From NCBI GenBank assembly GCA_021397845.1, contig CM038052.1, positions 46,212,949-46,276,948 on the forward strand: 64,000 nt of DNA, read 5' to 3'. The position numbers and the translations under genes were made by a program. The notes under the pieces were generated by a model. That model saw nothing but the letters and a program-made list of their open reading frames with translations. It had not been told where the DNA came from and did not search any database. Origin of the DNA: Areca catechu. Lineage: Eukaryota; Streptophyta; Magnoliopsida; Arecales; Arecaceae. Every line of letters starts with the position of its first letter. The stretch's first letter is position 1. Below, one piece after another: positions 44,601-56,128 of the stretch.

Positions 44601-45320
44601 AATGTCAGCAAATTCCTCTGGAAGTCAATCATATGCCGCTTCAGGCTCCCCCACACCATCATCACCGACAACGGGCGCTAGTTCAACTACACAGAGTTCG
44701 AGGAGTTTTGCAATGACCTTGGCATTCGTCATTGCTTCACCTCGGTGGCGCATCCTCTGACCAATGGGGAGGTCAAAGTAACCAACCGGACCATCCTGCA
44801 AGAGCTTCGAACTAGATTGGATCATGCCAAGGGAAGATGGGCTGAAGAACTTTCCAGCATCTTGTGGGCGTACCACACAACCCCAAGGATGGCCACGAAT
44901 GAAACTCTGTTCAACCTCATCTTCGGAGCAGAAGCAGTGATTTCGGTGGAGCTCAGTCTACCAACATTGCATGTAGAGCAGTACGACGAAGCCGAGAACC
45001 TAGCACAGCTACTGCTCAATCTGGATCTTCTTAAAGAAACGAGGGACAAGGCCCGGGTTTGAATAGTAGCCTACCGGCAGCGGGTGGCCAGATACTACAA
45101 CTCCTAGGTGAGACTGAAGTCCTTCTGCCTGGGAGACCTGGTGTTGCATCGTACCGAAGTCTCTCAACCTCAGGAATACGGCAAGCTCTCTCCAAACTGG
45201 GAAGGCCCTTATAGGGTGGTCAAAGCACTACCTCACAGTGCCTACTGTCTTGCCGAGCTCGATGGAACTCGATTCCCGTGGACGTGGAATGTCACAAACT
45301 TGAGGATGTATTACCAATGA
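41636..45320 (+). pseudogene. pol: Tat pol: protease, RT, two RNase H domains, integrase (broken)
   Basis: Degenerate polyprotein with many stops. Protease: VDSGSSTDILFYDAF near 41640-41690. Reverse transcriptase: open at 42220-42699 with RICVDYTDLNRACPKD, then a YMDDM catalytic box near 42750 after a stop. First RNase H and connection: about 43070-43560. A second RNase H starts LHVDEASNSGGSGAGL near 43625 and runs to about 43980; such a dual arrangement marks the Tat lineage. Integrase: HVGGRTLAYK zinc-finger part near 44300, MDLLGPFPPASRQRK near 44484, IITDNGR near 44660 and the C-terminal domain to 45320. Most stops fit Gln CAG to TAG or Trp TGG to TAG/TGA transitions. Confidence 0.85.
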
Positions 45321-46016
45321 TGTAAGACTTCCTAAATGTTAATAATGAAAACCTCTTTAGTACAATGCTTGTTTCTGTCTTAAAGGATTGTCACTGCCCG
45401 GTCTTAGGTCTGGCGAACAAAGGTGAGGCAAAAGTCTCGCGAGCAGTTCGTGAAAAATGCAAAGCCTGGACTTCAGTCTAGAAGGTGGCACGGAACCCAG
45501 TTCTTTCATGAGATCTCGGACTTCTGTTCTGAAGGTGGCATGGATCCTAGTTCCTCCACGAGACCTCGAGCTTCGGCCCGGAAGGTGGCACGGAACCTAG
45601 TTCCTCCATGAGATCCCTTACTTTAGTCTGGAAGGTAGCACGAAACCCAGTTCCTTCACGAGATCTCGAGCTTCGATCCGAAAGGTGGCACGGAACCTAG
45701 TTCCTCCACGAGGTCTCGGACATCAGTCTGGAAGGTGGCACGGAACCCAGTTCCTCCATGAATTCCCGGACTTCAGTTCGGAAGGTGGCACGAAACCCAG
45801 TTCCTCCATGAAATCCCAGACTCCAGTCTGGAAGGTGGCACGAAATCTAGTTCCTCCACGGAACCCAGGAGTTCAGTCCAGAAGATCGCACGGAGTCCAG
45901 CTCCGGCAACCAAAGTCCAGGCACTAGAGACTTATGAGATACAAGCCGGAGGCCCCAGAGGTTCCCTTATAAAGCCTGGAGGCCTCCCGAATCTGGTTTC
46001 TAACTCAGAGTCCAAG
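45321..46016 (+). other. Spacer between Tat pol and the antisense gene, with a 50 bp repeat array
   Basis: Noncoding. It holds about nine tandem 50 bp units (described separately) and otherwise nothing recognised. Confidence 0.6.
45475..45925 (+). repeat. 50 bp tandem repeat in the Tat element
   Basis: GAAGGTGGCACGGAACC-like phrases begin at 45481, 45531, 45581, 45631, 45681, 45731, 45781, 45831 and 45881, a strict 50 bp period with diverged units. There are no unique spacers. Confidence 0.85.
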
Positions 46017-48024
46017 TCAAACTACAAATTGAAGTTGCAGACCTAGCTCCCACAAAAAGGTAGCAACAAATAGTGACAAGGAGCTTAGACGCACCATCCA
46101 CAAGCAACAGAATAAAGGAGTCAAGACAAAAAGAATGAGGGAGGTAAAAGAAGGAGCTTCATTTCCAGCATAAGGATTTCTTATAAGCAAAAGGGACCGG
46201 GACTGCCCCCTGAGATGGGAGATCTCCGTTGTGTCCTCCTCGGCGCGGCACTGGGTTGCAGCCCTCTCCTCAAACTGGGAGGACTCGAGGTCCCTGATGC
46301 ACCCTTCAGCTCGGGCTAGGTCTTCTCGGAGAGCTTGGTTGCTTGCCCTCAGCTCAGCACCCTTCCCGATGAGATCCTCCATGTCGGCTACGAACTTACT
46401 CAGTCTTCGCTCCTTCTCATCCTCCTTCTTTGCCAAAGTGGAAAGGAAGTCCCGGAGCAGGAGAACGTCCAACTTGATCTGCATCAAAGAAGGGTCAAGA
46501 CTCCTGAAGGATCCATTTGGAACATTAAATGGGAGAGCTGGGTACTTATTATGAAAAGCAATGGAAGGATCCCGAGCAGTGCGGCTGCGTAGTGTCGACC
46601 ACCCCTCAGGCGGCGATCCCGGGGCTGGGCCGCATACTCCATCATCTTCTCTGCTAGGCCCTGGTGACGGATGACAGAGGCACTGCTAGGGAGCCTTGCC
46701 CCCGGTATGGGGTGGGGCTCAGAAGAGGGCTGAGCGGGAGTCCCTCCAGCCTGAGAAGCTGTGGTCAGCGAGGCCACCGCCATGGTCGCAGCCACCGTCG
46801 GAACAATGGATGCCACGACCGCCGAAGGAGGTACCGGTCGCTCCTCCTCCCTGCTCTCATCAAGATCAACGACCTCTACGATGGGAGTCTGCTGCTGGGG
46901 TGGCTATGAGACCGTATCAGCCACCCTCTGCCCTGAGCCCGGAGTGGGCCTGGGTAACTGGTCCATCTCTGTGAGGGCCCTTTTTGGTGGAGCCTCCTGG
47001 GCTGCGCCTGAAGCACCTCTTTTCCGGGCCCCCTCCATCAGGCTCTCCATAGAGAACTTCATCCCTAAAAAGAGAAGAGGTCAAAGGATATATATATATA
47101 AAAAAAAGAAAGGAGAGGGGAGAAGAGAAAAGAGGAAGAAAGGGGACCCGGGGCCTCACCAATTGCCCGGATCGGGCTGATCCCTGCCTCGAACAAGTTT
47201 TGCTCTGAGAGCAGAACTTTGAGAGAAGGGACAACATCACCTAGCAGCTAAGAATAAACCTCCTGGTCAGCCGGCGCAACCTGAAAGTTCAAGTTCGGGG
47301 ACCGGTCTGGCTCACTCCAGACCCAATCAACATCCCCAACCGGGATGAAGAAGAATCGGTTCTTCCACCCTTTGATTGATGTGGAGAGGTCGAACTGGAG
47401 GCACCTAGGCTGGGGGGAGATGTACCACTAGCCATCATCGATAGAGTAATGCTTCAGGATAAAGAGGGCCCTGAACAGCGAAAAACAGACGACGAACTCA
47501 TGAAAATAGCAGACAACGATGAAGGTGAAGATGATCCTGATGGCATTAGGAGCCAACTGGACTGGAACAAGGCAAAAATGGCCGAGAAATGAAAGAAAGA
47601 AAGGGTGAAATGGAAAACGAAGACCCCCAGCATGGAAATCCTCGTAGAAAGCAACTCGACCAGGGCAGCTCGAGGTAACTCGGTCCCCTGGTCTCAGGAG
47701 CAAAAGTCGAATGGAGTCCGGGACCCCGTACATGTCTCGGATCTAAGAAAGATCATCTCCGATCATCGTCGAAGCGAAATCGGAGGGACTAGAAGGAGTC
47801 TCTGCCATCGGAGGGGTGATGACAGAGAGAGGAAGGGCGAGGATAATAGGAGGAGCCCTTAGAACCCTAGGGATTCCTATGGTTACACTGCCCGGCTGCA
47901 ATCGCCTCCGGACATCGATGGGAACATCCTCCTCTAAAGAGGAGGACGATGGAGTCCTCAGCCGGGAGGGACCGGCCTCGTCCGGATTAGAAGAGAATTG
48001 AAGATGACGGTTCGAAGGAGCCAT
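46017..48024 (-). pseudogene. Antisense Tat gene: PF04195-like gypsy-type protein (broken)
   Basis: Read on the minus strand from ATG 48024. A Ser/Pro-rich N-terminus leads to a block (about 47160-47735) with YGVPDSIRLLLLRPG, VAFYEDFHAGGLRFP and SIKGWKNRFFFI, which I recognise as the 'putative gypsy type transposon' family (PF04195). In-frame TAG codons near 47743 and 47425 break it. A likely GT-AG intron spans 47159-47065 (minus), after which the frame continues MKFSMESLMEGARKRG. The C-terminal part (46230-46487) is a Glu/Lys/Leu coiled coil reached by a frame change, possibly a second intron ending at about 46483. Antisense genes between pol and the 3' LTR are known from Tat elements such as maize Grande. 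The function is unknown. Confidence 0.7.
47065..47159 (-). other. Candidate intron of the antisense Tat gene
   Basis: On the minus strand GTGAGG follows GCAATTG, and CTTCTCTTTTTAG precedes GGATGAAG, 95 bp apart, with a pyrimidine- and AT-rich interior. Family-like protein sequence lies on both sides. Confidence 0.5.
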
Positions 48025-48524
48025 CGAGAAGGAAGAAGTTGAAAGAAGGGTCTGGATCACCCAAGGAAGGAGGGGGGACTAGAAATCGAAGAGAGATAGG
48101 AAAGAAAATGGGGTCACCGGACCCTCACCAGGATGTTTTAGTGAAAAATGGCGACCTGAGAGATGAAGAAGGATCGCTGCAAACCATTGGTGAGGTGTGA
48201 GAAGGCCAAGAGACCTCGTTTCCAGAAAGTCCCCTTCCTTTTCAAAACTATTCAACAGAGGCCGTACAATCCTTTTTCGCCCGAGCCATAGGGTAAGCAC
48301 CATGTGTGAAGACGCCCAACAACAACGCTTTAGTTCGCTAAAAACTGTCTTGAGTTTGGCATGGCACAATTATGATCCGCCAAACTCGTGGACGTGGCAC
48401 CTATGCATTGGGCCTCGGGCGCGACGAGCGGAGCGGTGGCAATCGAGACAATTATTGCACAAGATTTTTATCCTTCCATGTCATCTCTTCATTAACTCTC
48501 CACATCCTCGCGATGCTCCGATAG

Positions 48525-48545
48525 GACTTGGGAGTGGGGGGCAAC
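48525..48545 (+). other. Polypurine tract of the Tat element
   Basis: GGGAGTGGGGGGCAAC lies immediately before the 3' LTR. Confidence 0.65.
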
Positions 48546-50931
48546 TCATATGGCAAGATCGCTGACGTGGAGTGATATGGTGAGATCACTGACGTGGAGC
48601 ATGCGTCAGATCCAGCTGGCGGTCAAGCAATGCCGCGCGGTGTTCTCTTCCGAGCTCTTCCACCAAGTGGCTTGACCCCACCTCGGGCCGAGCTCGGCAC
48701 CTCTACACCTTCCGCCAGGTGATGACCCAAGAGGGGTCCACCCCGATCGAAGTGGGCATGCCTCTACTCCTCCACCAGGTGGCACCCGTAGATGGGTCCA
48801 CCTCGGTTGGAGTCGAGCCAGGCACCTCTACCCCTTCGCCATGTGTCGACCTAGGAGGGGTCCACCTCGGTCGAAGCGAGCCTACCTCTGCTCCTTCTCC
48901 AGGTGGCACCCCCAGATGGGTCCACCTCGGCTAGAGTCAAGCCAAGCACCTCTGTCCCTTCGCCAGGTGTTGACCCAAGAGGGGTCCCCCTCGACCGAAG
49001 CGAGCCTGCCTCTGCTCCTCCGCCAGGTGGCACCCCTAAATGGGTCCATCTCGATCGAAGTTGAGCTAGGAACCTCTGCACCTTCGCCAGGTGTCGATCC
49101 AGGAGTGGTCCACCTCGGTCGAAGCGGGCCTGCCTATGCTCCTCCGCTAGGTGGCACCCCCAGATGGGTCCACCTCGATCGGAGTCAAGCAGGCACCTCT
49201 ACCCCTTCGCTAGGTGTCGACCCAGGAGGGGTCCACCTCGATCGAAGTGGGCCTGCCTCTTGTCCTCCACTAGGTGGCACCCCAAGACGGGTCCACCTCG
49301 GTCGGAGTCAAGTTGGGCACCTCTGCTACTTCGCCAAGTGTCGACCCAGGAGGGGTCCACCTCGGTCGGAGTCGAGCCGGGCACCTCTGCCCCTTTGCCA
49401 GGTGTAGACCCAGGAGGGGTCCACCTTGACCGAAGCAGGCCTGCCACTGCTCCTCCACCAGGTGGCACCCCCAGACGGGTCCACCTTGGCCGGAGTCGAG
49501 CCAGGCACCTCTGCCCCTTTGCCAGGTGTCGACCTAGGAGGGATCCACCTCGATCGAAGTGGGCCTGCCTCTGCTCCTCCGCCAGGTGGCAACCCCAGAC
49601 GGGTCCACCTCGATCGGAGTCGGGCCGGGCACCTCTGCCCCTTCGCCAGGTGTCGACCTAGGAGAGGTCTACCTCTATCGAAGCGGGCCTGCCTCTGCAC
49701 CTCCGCCAGGTGGCACCCCCAGACGGGTCCACCTTGGCCGGAGTCGAGCCAAGCACCTCTATCCCTTCACCAGGTGTCGACCAAGAAGGGATCCACCTCG
49801 ATCGAAGTGGGCTTTCTTCTGCTCCTTCACTAGGTGGCACCCCCAGACGGGTCCACCTCGGCCGAAGTTGAGCCAGGCACCTCTACCCCTTCGCCAGGTA
49901 TCGACTCGGGAGGGGTCCACCTCGGTTGAAGCGGGCTTGCCTCTGCTCCTCCGTCAGGTGGCATCCCTAGACGGGTCCACCTCAACTGGAGTCGAACTGG
50001 GCACCTCTGCTTCTCTGCTAGGTGGCTCCCCAGATGGGTCCACCTCGATCGGTGTCGAGCTAGGCACCTCTACTCCATCACAGGTGGTGCCCCCAGTTGG
50101 GTCTACCTCGATCGAAGTTGAGCCTTCTCTGTGGAAACATTGAAAGGACCGAAGGTACAGGCCCCGAGGATGCTGCTAAGTTTGGTGCGCACAGTGCGGC
50201 ATGCCCAGTACAGCATTTCCAGATCTATAACGGTGCATGAAACCTTGCTTGCACCAGTTTAGGAGGGATACTTTGATCGAGGTACCAGATCCTGTGGCTG
50301 GTGGCTTGGAGCCCCCTTGAAGGGGAGAGACGCAATCAACGCCTCAAGTCTGGAGGTTCCTACGCCTGGATCGAGGTATCGCCTAGTTCCCATTTTCATG
50401 ACAGCACGACGGACGAGACAAGCTCGCCACTTAACTCCTGACTGGAAGGAGAGGCTACCTCAAGGGAATGGCCAATGGGCACTGTTGACCTCCAAGGCTC
50501 CCAAACGGGAAAATCGAGGCATCGGAGTGCCCAACGATTTCAAAAGGGAACGAATAGGCAAGGAAAAAGGTAAGCGAACAAGAGGGCAAATGCACAGAAG
50601 GAGAGAACAAGCGACTCCGACTCCGAGAACTTGTAGGAACGAGTCTGGCATCGCAAAAACTGGAGTGCTGATCCCCTCATTCTCGCTCACTCTCACTCAT
50701 CTCCTCATTAAAGATTTCTCTAAGCACGGAGACCCGGTGGGGATCTATCTTAGTGGATCTGTTCCACTTTACTGTTTGCTAACTTGACCGTCAGAGTGGC
50801 CCCGTCGAAACTCCCTGCCCGGGTCTCTAACCTTGTTTTGCAGGTCTGAGAGCATTAGGATTTTAGAGTAAAGGGGACTGAGGTCCGGTGCCAACTTACA
50901 GGTATAGGCCACAGCAGTAAGGTCAGCAACA
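48546..50931 (+). repeat. 3' LTR of the Tat element
   Basis: It matches 6000-8467. The expected TG start reads TC (TCATATGGCAAG), probably a mutation. It ends GCAACA. The minisatellite is slightly shorter than in the 5' LTR, and the two LTRs are visibly diverged, making this element much older than the Sirevirus array. Confidence 0.85.
48715..50130 (+). repeat. 124 bp minisatellite within the Tat 3' LTR
   Basis: About 11 units of the same dimeric repeat as in the 5' LTR. Unit number and local deletions differ between the LTRs; for example there is a shortened unit near 49330-49370. Confidence 0.85.
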
Positions 50932-51394
50932 AAGCCTATGATGATTAAGGAGAAAAACAGACAAAGGGAAGCAAGAAAGGAGAAAAGTTAAAGAACTCAA
51001 GCATAAGTAATGAAAATTTTGATGATGAGGAGGGTAAGAAGCAAGCCAATATTAAATAGAAAAGTTGCTATTATATTATGAAATAAGTGGCCATGTAAAG
51101 AGATATATTAGAAACTTCTTTTACAACTATACCTAAACGGTGAGCAAGAAAAAAATGCCAGGAAGAAAGAAAAAGCAATCTTCAACATGACTGAAGTTGA
51201 GAAGTTGAGCAAGTGAACTTATTTGACTACAAAATGAGAAACACTTGAGCAACAACTCAAGCAGACTTAAAGGATTGAATGCCATGAGATAATTCAGTTC
51301 CTATCTACTGTTGGTGTTAAAGAGGAATTGTGAGGAGCTAATCCCAATACGAGAGGGTTGGGTTGGGTCAACCTATGGTGTATCGAGAAGAATG
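50932..51394. other. AG-rich spacer between the Tat element and the LINE
   Basis: A-rich and purine-rich sequence with no gene recognised. Confidence 0.5.
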
Positions 51395-51409
51395 CATTTA
51401 ATTGAAGAT
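51395..51409 (+). repeat. Left target-site duplication of the LINE
   Basis: CATTTAATTGAAGAT matches 54357-54371 with one mismatch. Confidence 0.65.
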
Positions 51410-54356
51410 TTAGGTGGAGTAAAGCATTATTTATGTAATGATAGACCATGATATCTAGAAGAATTTCATCTATAAAGGTCTAGCTCAGAAATTGGGATGG
51501 TAGGCTATCCTACTTCCACATCCCTACCCTCTTGGTTAAATAAATAAAGGTGTCCCTAATCCTACTTATCCTTTTATCTCTCCTATTCCTCCCCAGAATT
51601 CTATTTCTGCTCTCCAGAATTATGTACTTTTGAATCAGGTAACTGAGGATGAAGTTAAATCCACTCTGTGATCCTTGGCGGAGGATAAAGTTCCTGGTCC
51701 TGATAACTTCCCACCCTTCATCTTTCGATCTCTCTAGAAGATTCTGAGAGCTGATATGGTTGCTGCTGTTCAACTCTTCTTTAATATGGTTACTATGCCT
51801 CCCAACTGGAAGCAGACCTTTACGATCTCATTCCGAAGTGATAGGATCCATCTTTGCCTTCACACATCTGGCCCATCAGTCTCTGCAATACTCTTTATAA
51901 AGTTTATGCTAAATTATTGGTGAACAGGATGAGATTGATTCTCCCGAAGCTTATTAGCCTTGAGCAAGGAGCTTTTATAGGAGGCTACAACATTACTGAT
52001 AATATTTTTATTGTTTAGGAATTTATGCATGATCTTCATCGAGCATCTCAATGGCACAGTCTGATGGCTATCAAGCTTGATATGGAGAGGGCCTATGATT
52101 ATGTCGATTGGACCTTTCTTTTCAAATCTCTTGAGGACTTTGGTTTTTATCCTTCTTGGATTTCTAAAATTATGGCTTGCATAAATGCTCCGACTTTCTC
52201 TATCCTGATTAATGGATCCCCTATGGAATTCTTTCAATCCTCGCACGGCGTCCAACAAGGTTGTCCTCTGTCTCCTTATTTATTTATCATTTGTGTTGAC
52301 TTCCTATCCATATCCCTTTTGGTGGCGATGCGGGATTCTCAGATCCATCCGTATATCACTACGCCGGGAGCCTCCCCGGTCTCTCATCTCCTTTTTGCAG
52401 ATGACTATCTTTTACTTGGTCGAGCCTCTCTGCCTAATGCCAGGGGACTCAGGAGAGTGGTAGAGCACTGCTGTTATGCTTCTGGTCAGATGGTTAATTT
52501 TCATAAATCAGGAATTTATTTCAGCCCCAACATTGCCTCTACTCTCTGCTGCAGGATTATTGATATGCTGGGTATTCAGGAGCGACAAGGACCTCTCCAT
52601 TATCTAGGAATACCCATATCTGGCACCAGACTCACCAGCCATGACTGCGCCCCTCTACTGGCATCGGTGGCTGACAGGATTACAGGATGGCAAGTCATAT
52701 CACTCTCTGCGATGGGTAGGCTTACTCTTATCCGCTCAGTCCTTGCCTCTCTTCCTGTTTATATGCTCTCCAATGCTTTTATTTCCAAGGGTGTTATTAG
52801 CAAGGTGGAGCAGATGATTCGGTCTTTCCTCTGGGACTCCTCCTCTGCTCGGAGGAGAATTCATCTTATGAGATGGGACATTGTTTGCACTCCGACTCAC
52901 TCTGGTCGCTTGGGTATTCCTTCACTCCTTGATAGGAAAGAAGTGTTCTTGACTAGACATGCTGCCAGATTCTTCTTATGTCCAGATACTATGTGGTCCT
53001 CTTTGTTGAGGGTTAAATATGGAGATATCACAATGGATCCCAATGACTGTCCTAGACCTGCTAGGAAGTCATCGGTTGTTTGGCATGAGTTGCTTGCTAG
53101 GGCCCCGATCATCATCCTTCAGCTATCTTGGGTATTGGGGGATGGCCGATCCATCAGATTTATGTATGATCCCTGGATATCGGATATTCCTTTGATTCGG
53201 TGGCTTACCTATTCATTCATGCTCTGACATCAGAGTTTGGCGACATACGACGTCCTCTCGAGTGCCCATCTTTGACCTCATTGGACGGCCCTCCTCCGAC
53301 CATCATTTCTCCAGGAGCTACCGCTGGATTTGGACTCTGCCAGTTCACCTTAGGATTTCTCTTTTCATCTAGAAACTCGCATGGCACCACCTACCCACCC
53401 GCGAGTTTCTCATCTCCAGGGGCATCCATATCACTTCGGATTGTCCTTTTTATGGGGCTCCGGCTGAGTCGCAGACGCATGCTGTCTTCCTTTGTTCTCG
53501 TGCGAGGATGATCTGGGCTTTGGCGGGCTTCCATGACCCTTCCGACCTTATGCTTGATACTTTTTATGTTCTGCTACGGACGGTTCCTACGATCCAAGTT
53601 TCCTTTATTGCTTATCTGGCTTATCACATTTAGATTTCCAGAAATGACCGGATCTTTGCATCAGTCATGTCTTCCCCTAGGATGCTGGTGGAGAGAGCTA
53701 GGACTGCTGCTATTGAGTACTGTAGGTCTACAGCGATGCCTGCAGAGACCTGGGATTCCCCTTTCGCTCGTCGAGCAACCCGGAGGGTTTTTATTACCTG
53801 GGAACCTCCTCCTCCGCCTTGTGTCACTGTCATATTCGACGGAAGCCTTCGCCATAGGTTGGGAGGAGTGGGTTTCGTTATTAGGGACTCTAGTCTCGGG
53901 TTCCTAGCATCTGGGGGTATCCCCCTTATGGACTCCTCCGTACCGGCACTTGAGCTTTACGCCGCATGGGCTGGCATTAGGTATGCCCGACAGGTTCTTC
54001 GCCTTGATCGTCTCATCATCGAGGGCGACTCTGCTACCATTGTATCCTGGATTTCGCATTCTTCTTCCATGCCCGCGGCTTACCCCATAGTCAGGGATAT
54101 TAGACTTATATTGTAGGGATGTCATTCTCTGATTATTAGGCATATTTATAGGGAGGCTAACTCGGCTGCAGACTGGGTAACCTCCTATGTACCTCAGCAT
54201 ACGGGGTTTGTTATTTGGTCGGATTGGCTCTTAGCCCCAGTACAGCTTAGGGATATTATACTTGCTGACTTTTTAAGTTGTATTTATCTTCGTTCTATGC
54301 AATGAATACACCGTTTTATCAAAAAAAAATAAAAAATAAAAAATAAAAAATAAAGA
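51410..54356 (+). mobile_element. 5'-truncated L1-type LINE
   Basis: It has reverse transcriptase and RNase H remnants, an A-rich tail at 54321-54354 with TAAAAAA repeats, and a 15 bp imperfect target duplication around it. No ORF1 or endonuclease part is present, so it is truncated at its 5' end. The left boundary rests on the duplication; recognisable LINE protein begins only at about 51530. Confidence 0.8.
51531..54305 (+). pseudogene. LINE ORF2: reverse transcriptase, zinc-binding and RNase H parts (broken)
   Basis: Domains in order: a VTEDEVK...DKVPGPDNFPP segment near 51640-51720; the reverse transcriptase core in an open frame at 52025-53227 with AIKLDMERAYDYVDW, GVQQGCPLSPYLF and the catalytic FADD near 52396; a cysteine-containing zf-RVT-like region near 53380-53520 split over frames; and an RNase H at about 53820-54305 (FDGSLRHRLGGVGF, IEGDSATIVSWI, then HIYREANSAADW after a TAG at 54114). 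An RNase H at the C-terminus is typical of plant L1 elements. Stops and frameshifts before 52025 and after 53227 make it non-functional. Confidence 0.82.
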
Positions 54357-54371
54357 CATGTAATTGAAGAT
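54357..54371 (+). repeat. Right target-site duplication of the LINE
   Basis: CATGTAATTGAAGAT follows the A-rich tail and matches 51395-51409 at 14 of 15 bases. Confidence 0.65.
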
Positions 54372-55201
54372 CACTCGGTAATGAACCTTCAAATTCACTA
54401 TAACTGGAGATATATCGATGAGGTAATATACATATAAAGTGGTCTTGATATACTTTAGATCCATCCTATAAAGGCCTGCTTGTGGCGTCAAGATATGGTC
54501 TTGTATAAGCAACAGTGAAAATACCGGTTCATGTAGGATGGGAAAGAGTTCTTGATAAACATAAAATAATAATAAATTCAAAATAAAATAGAATTAAAAA
54601 TAAAATAATTACATATGAATGCTAATATTAGAAATAAATTGAACAAAAAAAAGTAAAAAACCAAAAGAAACCTTTAAACACAAGGTTGAATAGGAAAAGA
54701 TTAAAAAAAATATATGTAACATACAAAATATGAATAATAAAATAAACAGAGCTCAAAATGTAAAAACATAGGTAAAATTATAAAACATAACTAAAATTAA
54801 ATTAAAAATAACTTAAATATAAAAAATAAAACTAATCGATAAGCTGAAAAGTGATAAGATATATGAAAATAAATTTGAACATACAAAATAGTAAAAACTA
54901 TTTATTTTTTGAAGCTTAGACATACATGTGGATGTGAGTAAGTTATAAACATGGAGCACCAAAACTTCGATATGTCAATCTAGTGCCTGTTTCAACCTTG
55001 TTATTATAAATATATTCTTCTCTTATATGGCTAGTAGACATTCAAGCAAAACATATGCACCAAAAGAATCAGAAAGATATTGCAAACAACATAAAAAACA
55101 ACTATATAATGGGAAAAGAATATTATGATGATAATACTATGCAGTCTATGGTAGACTTTAAATTAGATAGAAAATATTTTTGCAGAAGATTATAAGAAGG
55201 T

Positions 55202-55259
<58 letters not shown>

Positions 55260-56112
55260 CGTGGACATGAAAGGGATCATATCGCAGAGGAGATAGAGAG
55301 TTTAGAGAACATAGATTCTTTTAGGTTTAAATTGAAAGTGATTTTAAAATTTTAAATTGCTGGAAGTAGAGAGATTAGTTGTTATTAGGAAAGAATGTGG
55401 GGAAAGGGCATGGGTTTTGCTGAAGGTGGGGATGAGGAAAAGAGCTTAGAAATTTATTTCACAAAACTGTCACTCTTTGAAAAGGTTAAGCACAATTTTT
55501 TGTTTTAAAAAAAGCTAATATGGAAACAAAATTTTAGCAACAGATCTTGTCTAGCATATCGCTCTTGTATTTTATATTACTACATGTTATTATTAGACTG
55601 AGATGAGCTTAGCGTAGATCACCACATGCTAGGGGCTTAGTTATGTTTGATTTTGGGTCCAGGTCATAGATTTGTTATCAGTGCGTCTTAACTCCGATTA
55701 TATTCAGATTTAAGACATGTTGGTTTTAATCAAATTTAGATCCAGTCAAACCTTGCACGTGCCCTCAAGATAAGTTTTGTGCAAACAATCTGACTTTAGG
55801 AGCCCAAACTCTCCGTAAAATTGCCTTATAAACTTAGACAAGTTTACTTTGATGATCATTGTAATAAAAAAAAAAAAGTTTACTTCAAGCGTCATAGAAT
55901 TTTCCCTTTCATGTATTTCCAAATCAAGACCCTTAATTTTTCAAGTAAATAAACAATTTATTATTAGTTAGGGATAATAACATTTTTGACCAAGAAAAAT
56001 TGATAATTATATTTATCATTTGCATTAAGTTTGGCAATAAAGTCTGTCATTTTTAGGGATGGCTAATCTAAATAGTTGGTAGTACCATTGACAGTGAAGT
56101 TGTGGCCCATTC
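54372..56112. other. AT-rich region without a gene
   Basis: Very A-rich (54540-54900 particularly), with a GA microsatellite and a short poly-A near 55866. No coding or RNA gene was seen. Confidence 0.6.
55203..55257 (+). repeat. (AG)n microsatellite, about 27 units
   Basis: Uninterrupted AG dinucleotides over about 55 bp. Confidence 0.95.
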
Positions 56113-56128
56113 AAAGCATCTCTTTTAA
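56113..56128 (+). repeat. Left target-site duplication of the SINE
   Basis: AAAGCATCTCTTTTAA, repeated exactly at 56444-56459. Confidence 0.75.

Larger units (their letters stand above)
6000..50931 (+). mobile_element. Ty3/gypsy retrotransposon, Tat lineage, carrying nested insertions
   Basis: Two LTRs of about 2.4 kb (6000-8467 and 48546-50931) flank a degenerate gag-pol in the order gag, protease, reverse transcriptase, RNase H, second RNase H, integrase, followed by an antisense gene. Integrase after reverse transcriptase places it in Ty3/gypsy. The second, archaeal-type RNase H and the antisense gene before the 3' LTR are features of the Tat lineage. Without the insertion at 9446-40798 the element is about 13.6 kb, normal for Tat. 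Every coding part has stops or frameshifts, so it is non-functional. A target duplication was not found: TATCA precedes and AAGCC follows, so the exact ends are uncertain by a few bases. Confidence 0.88.

Noticed and set aside
45475..45925. CRISPR-like regular repeats
   Set aside because: The 50 bp units are contiguous with no unique spacers, and the window is plant retrotransposon sequence.
48719..50143. Open frames up to 194 codons on both strands
   Set aside because: Same minisatellite artefact in the Tat 3' LTR.
5991..50940. AAGC near both outer ends of the Tat element as a target duplication
   Set aside because: The match does not abut the LTR ends on the left (four unexplained bases remain), so I do not call it.
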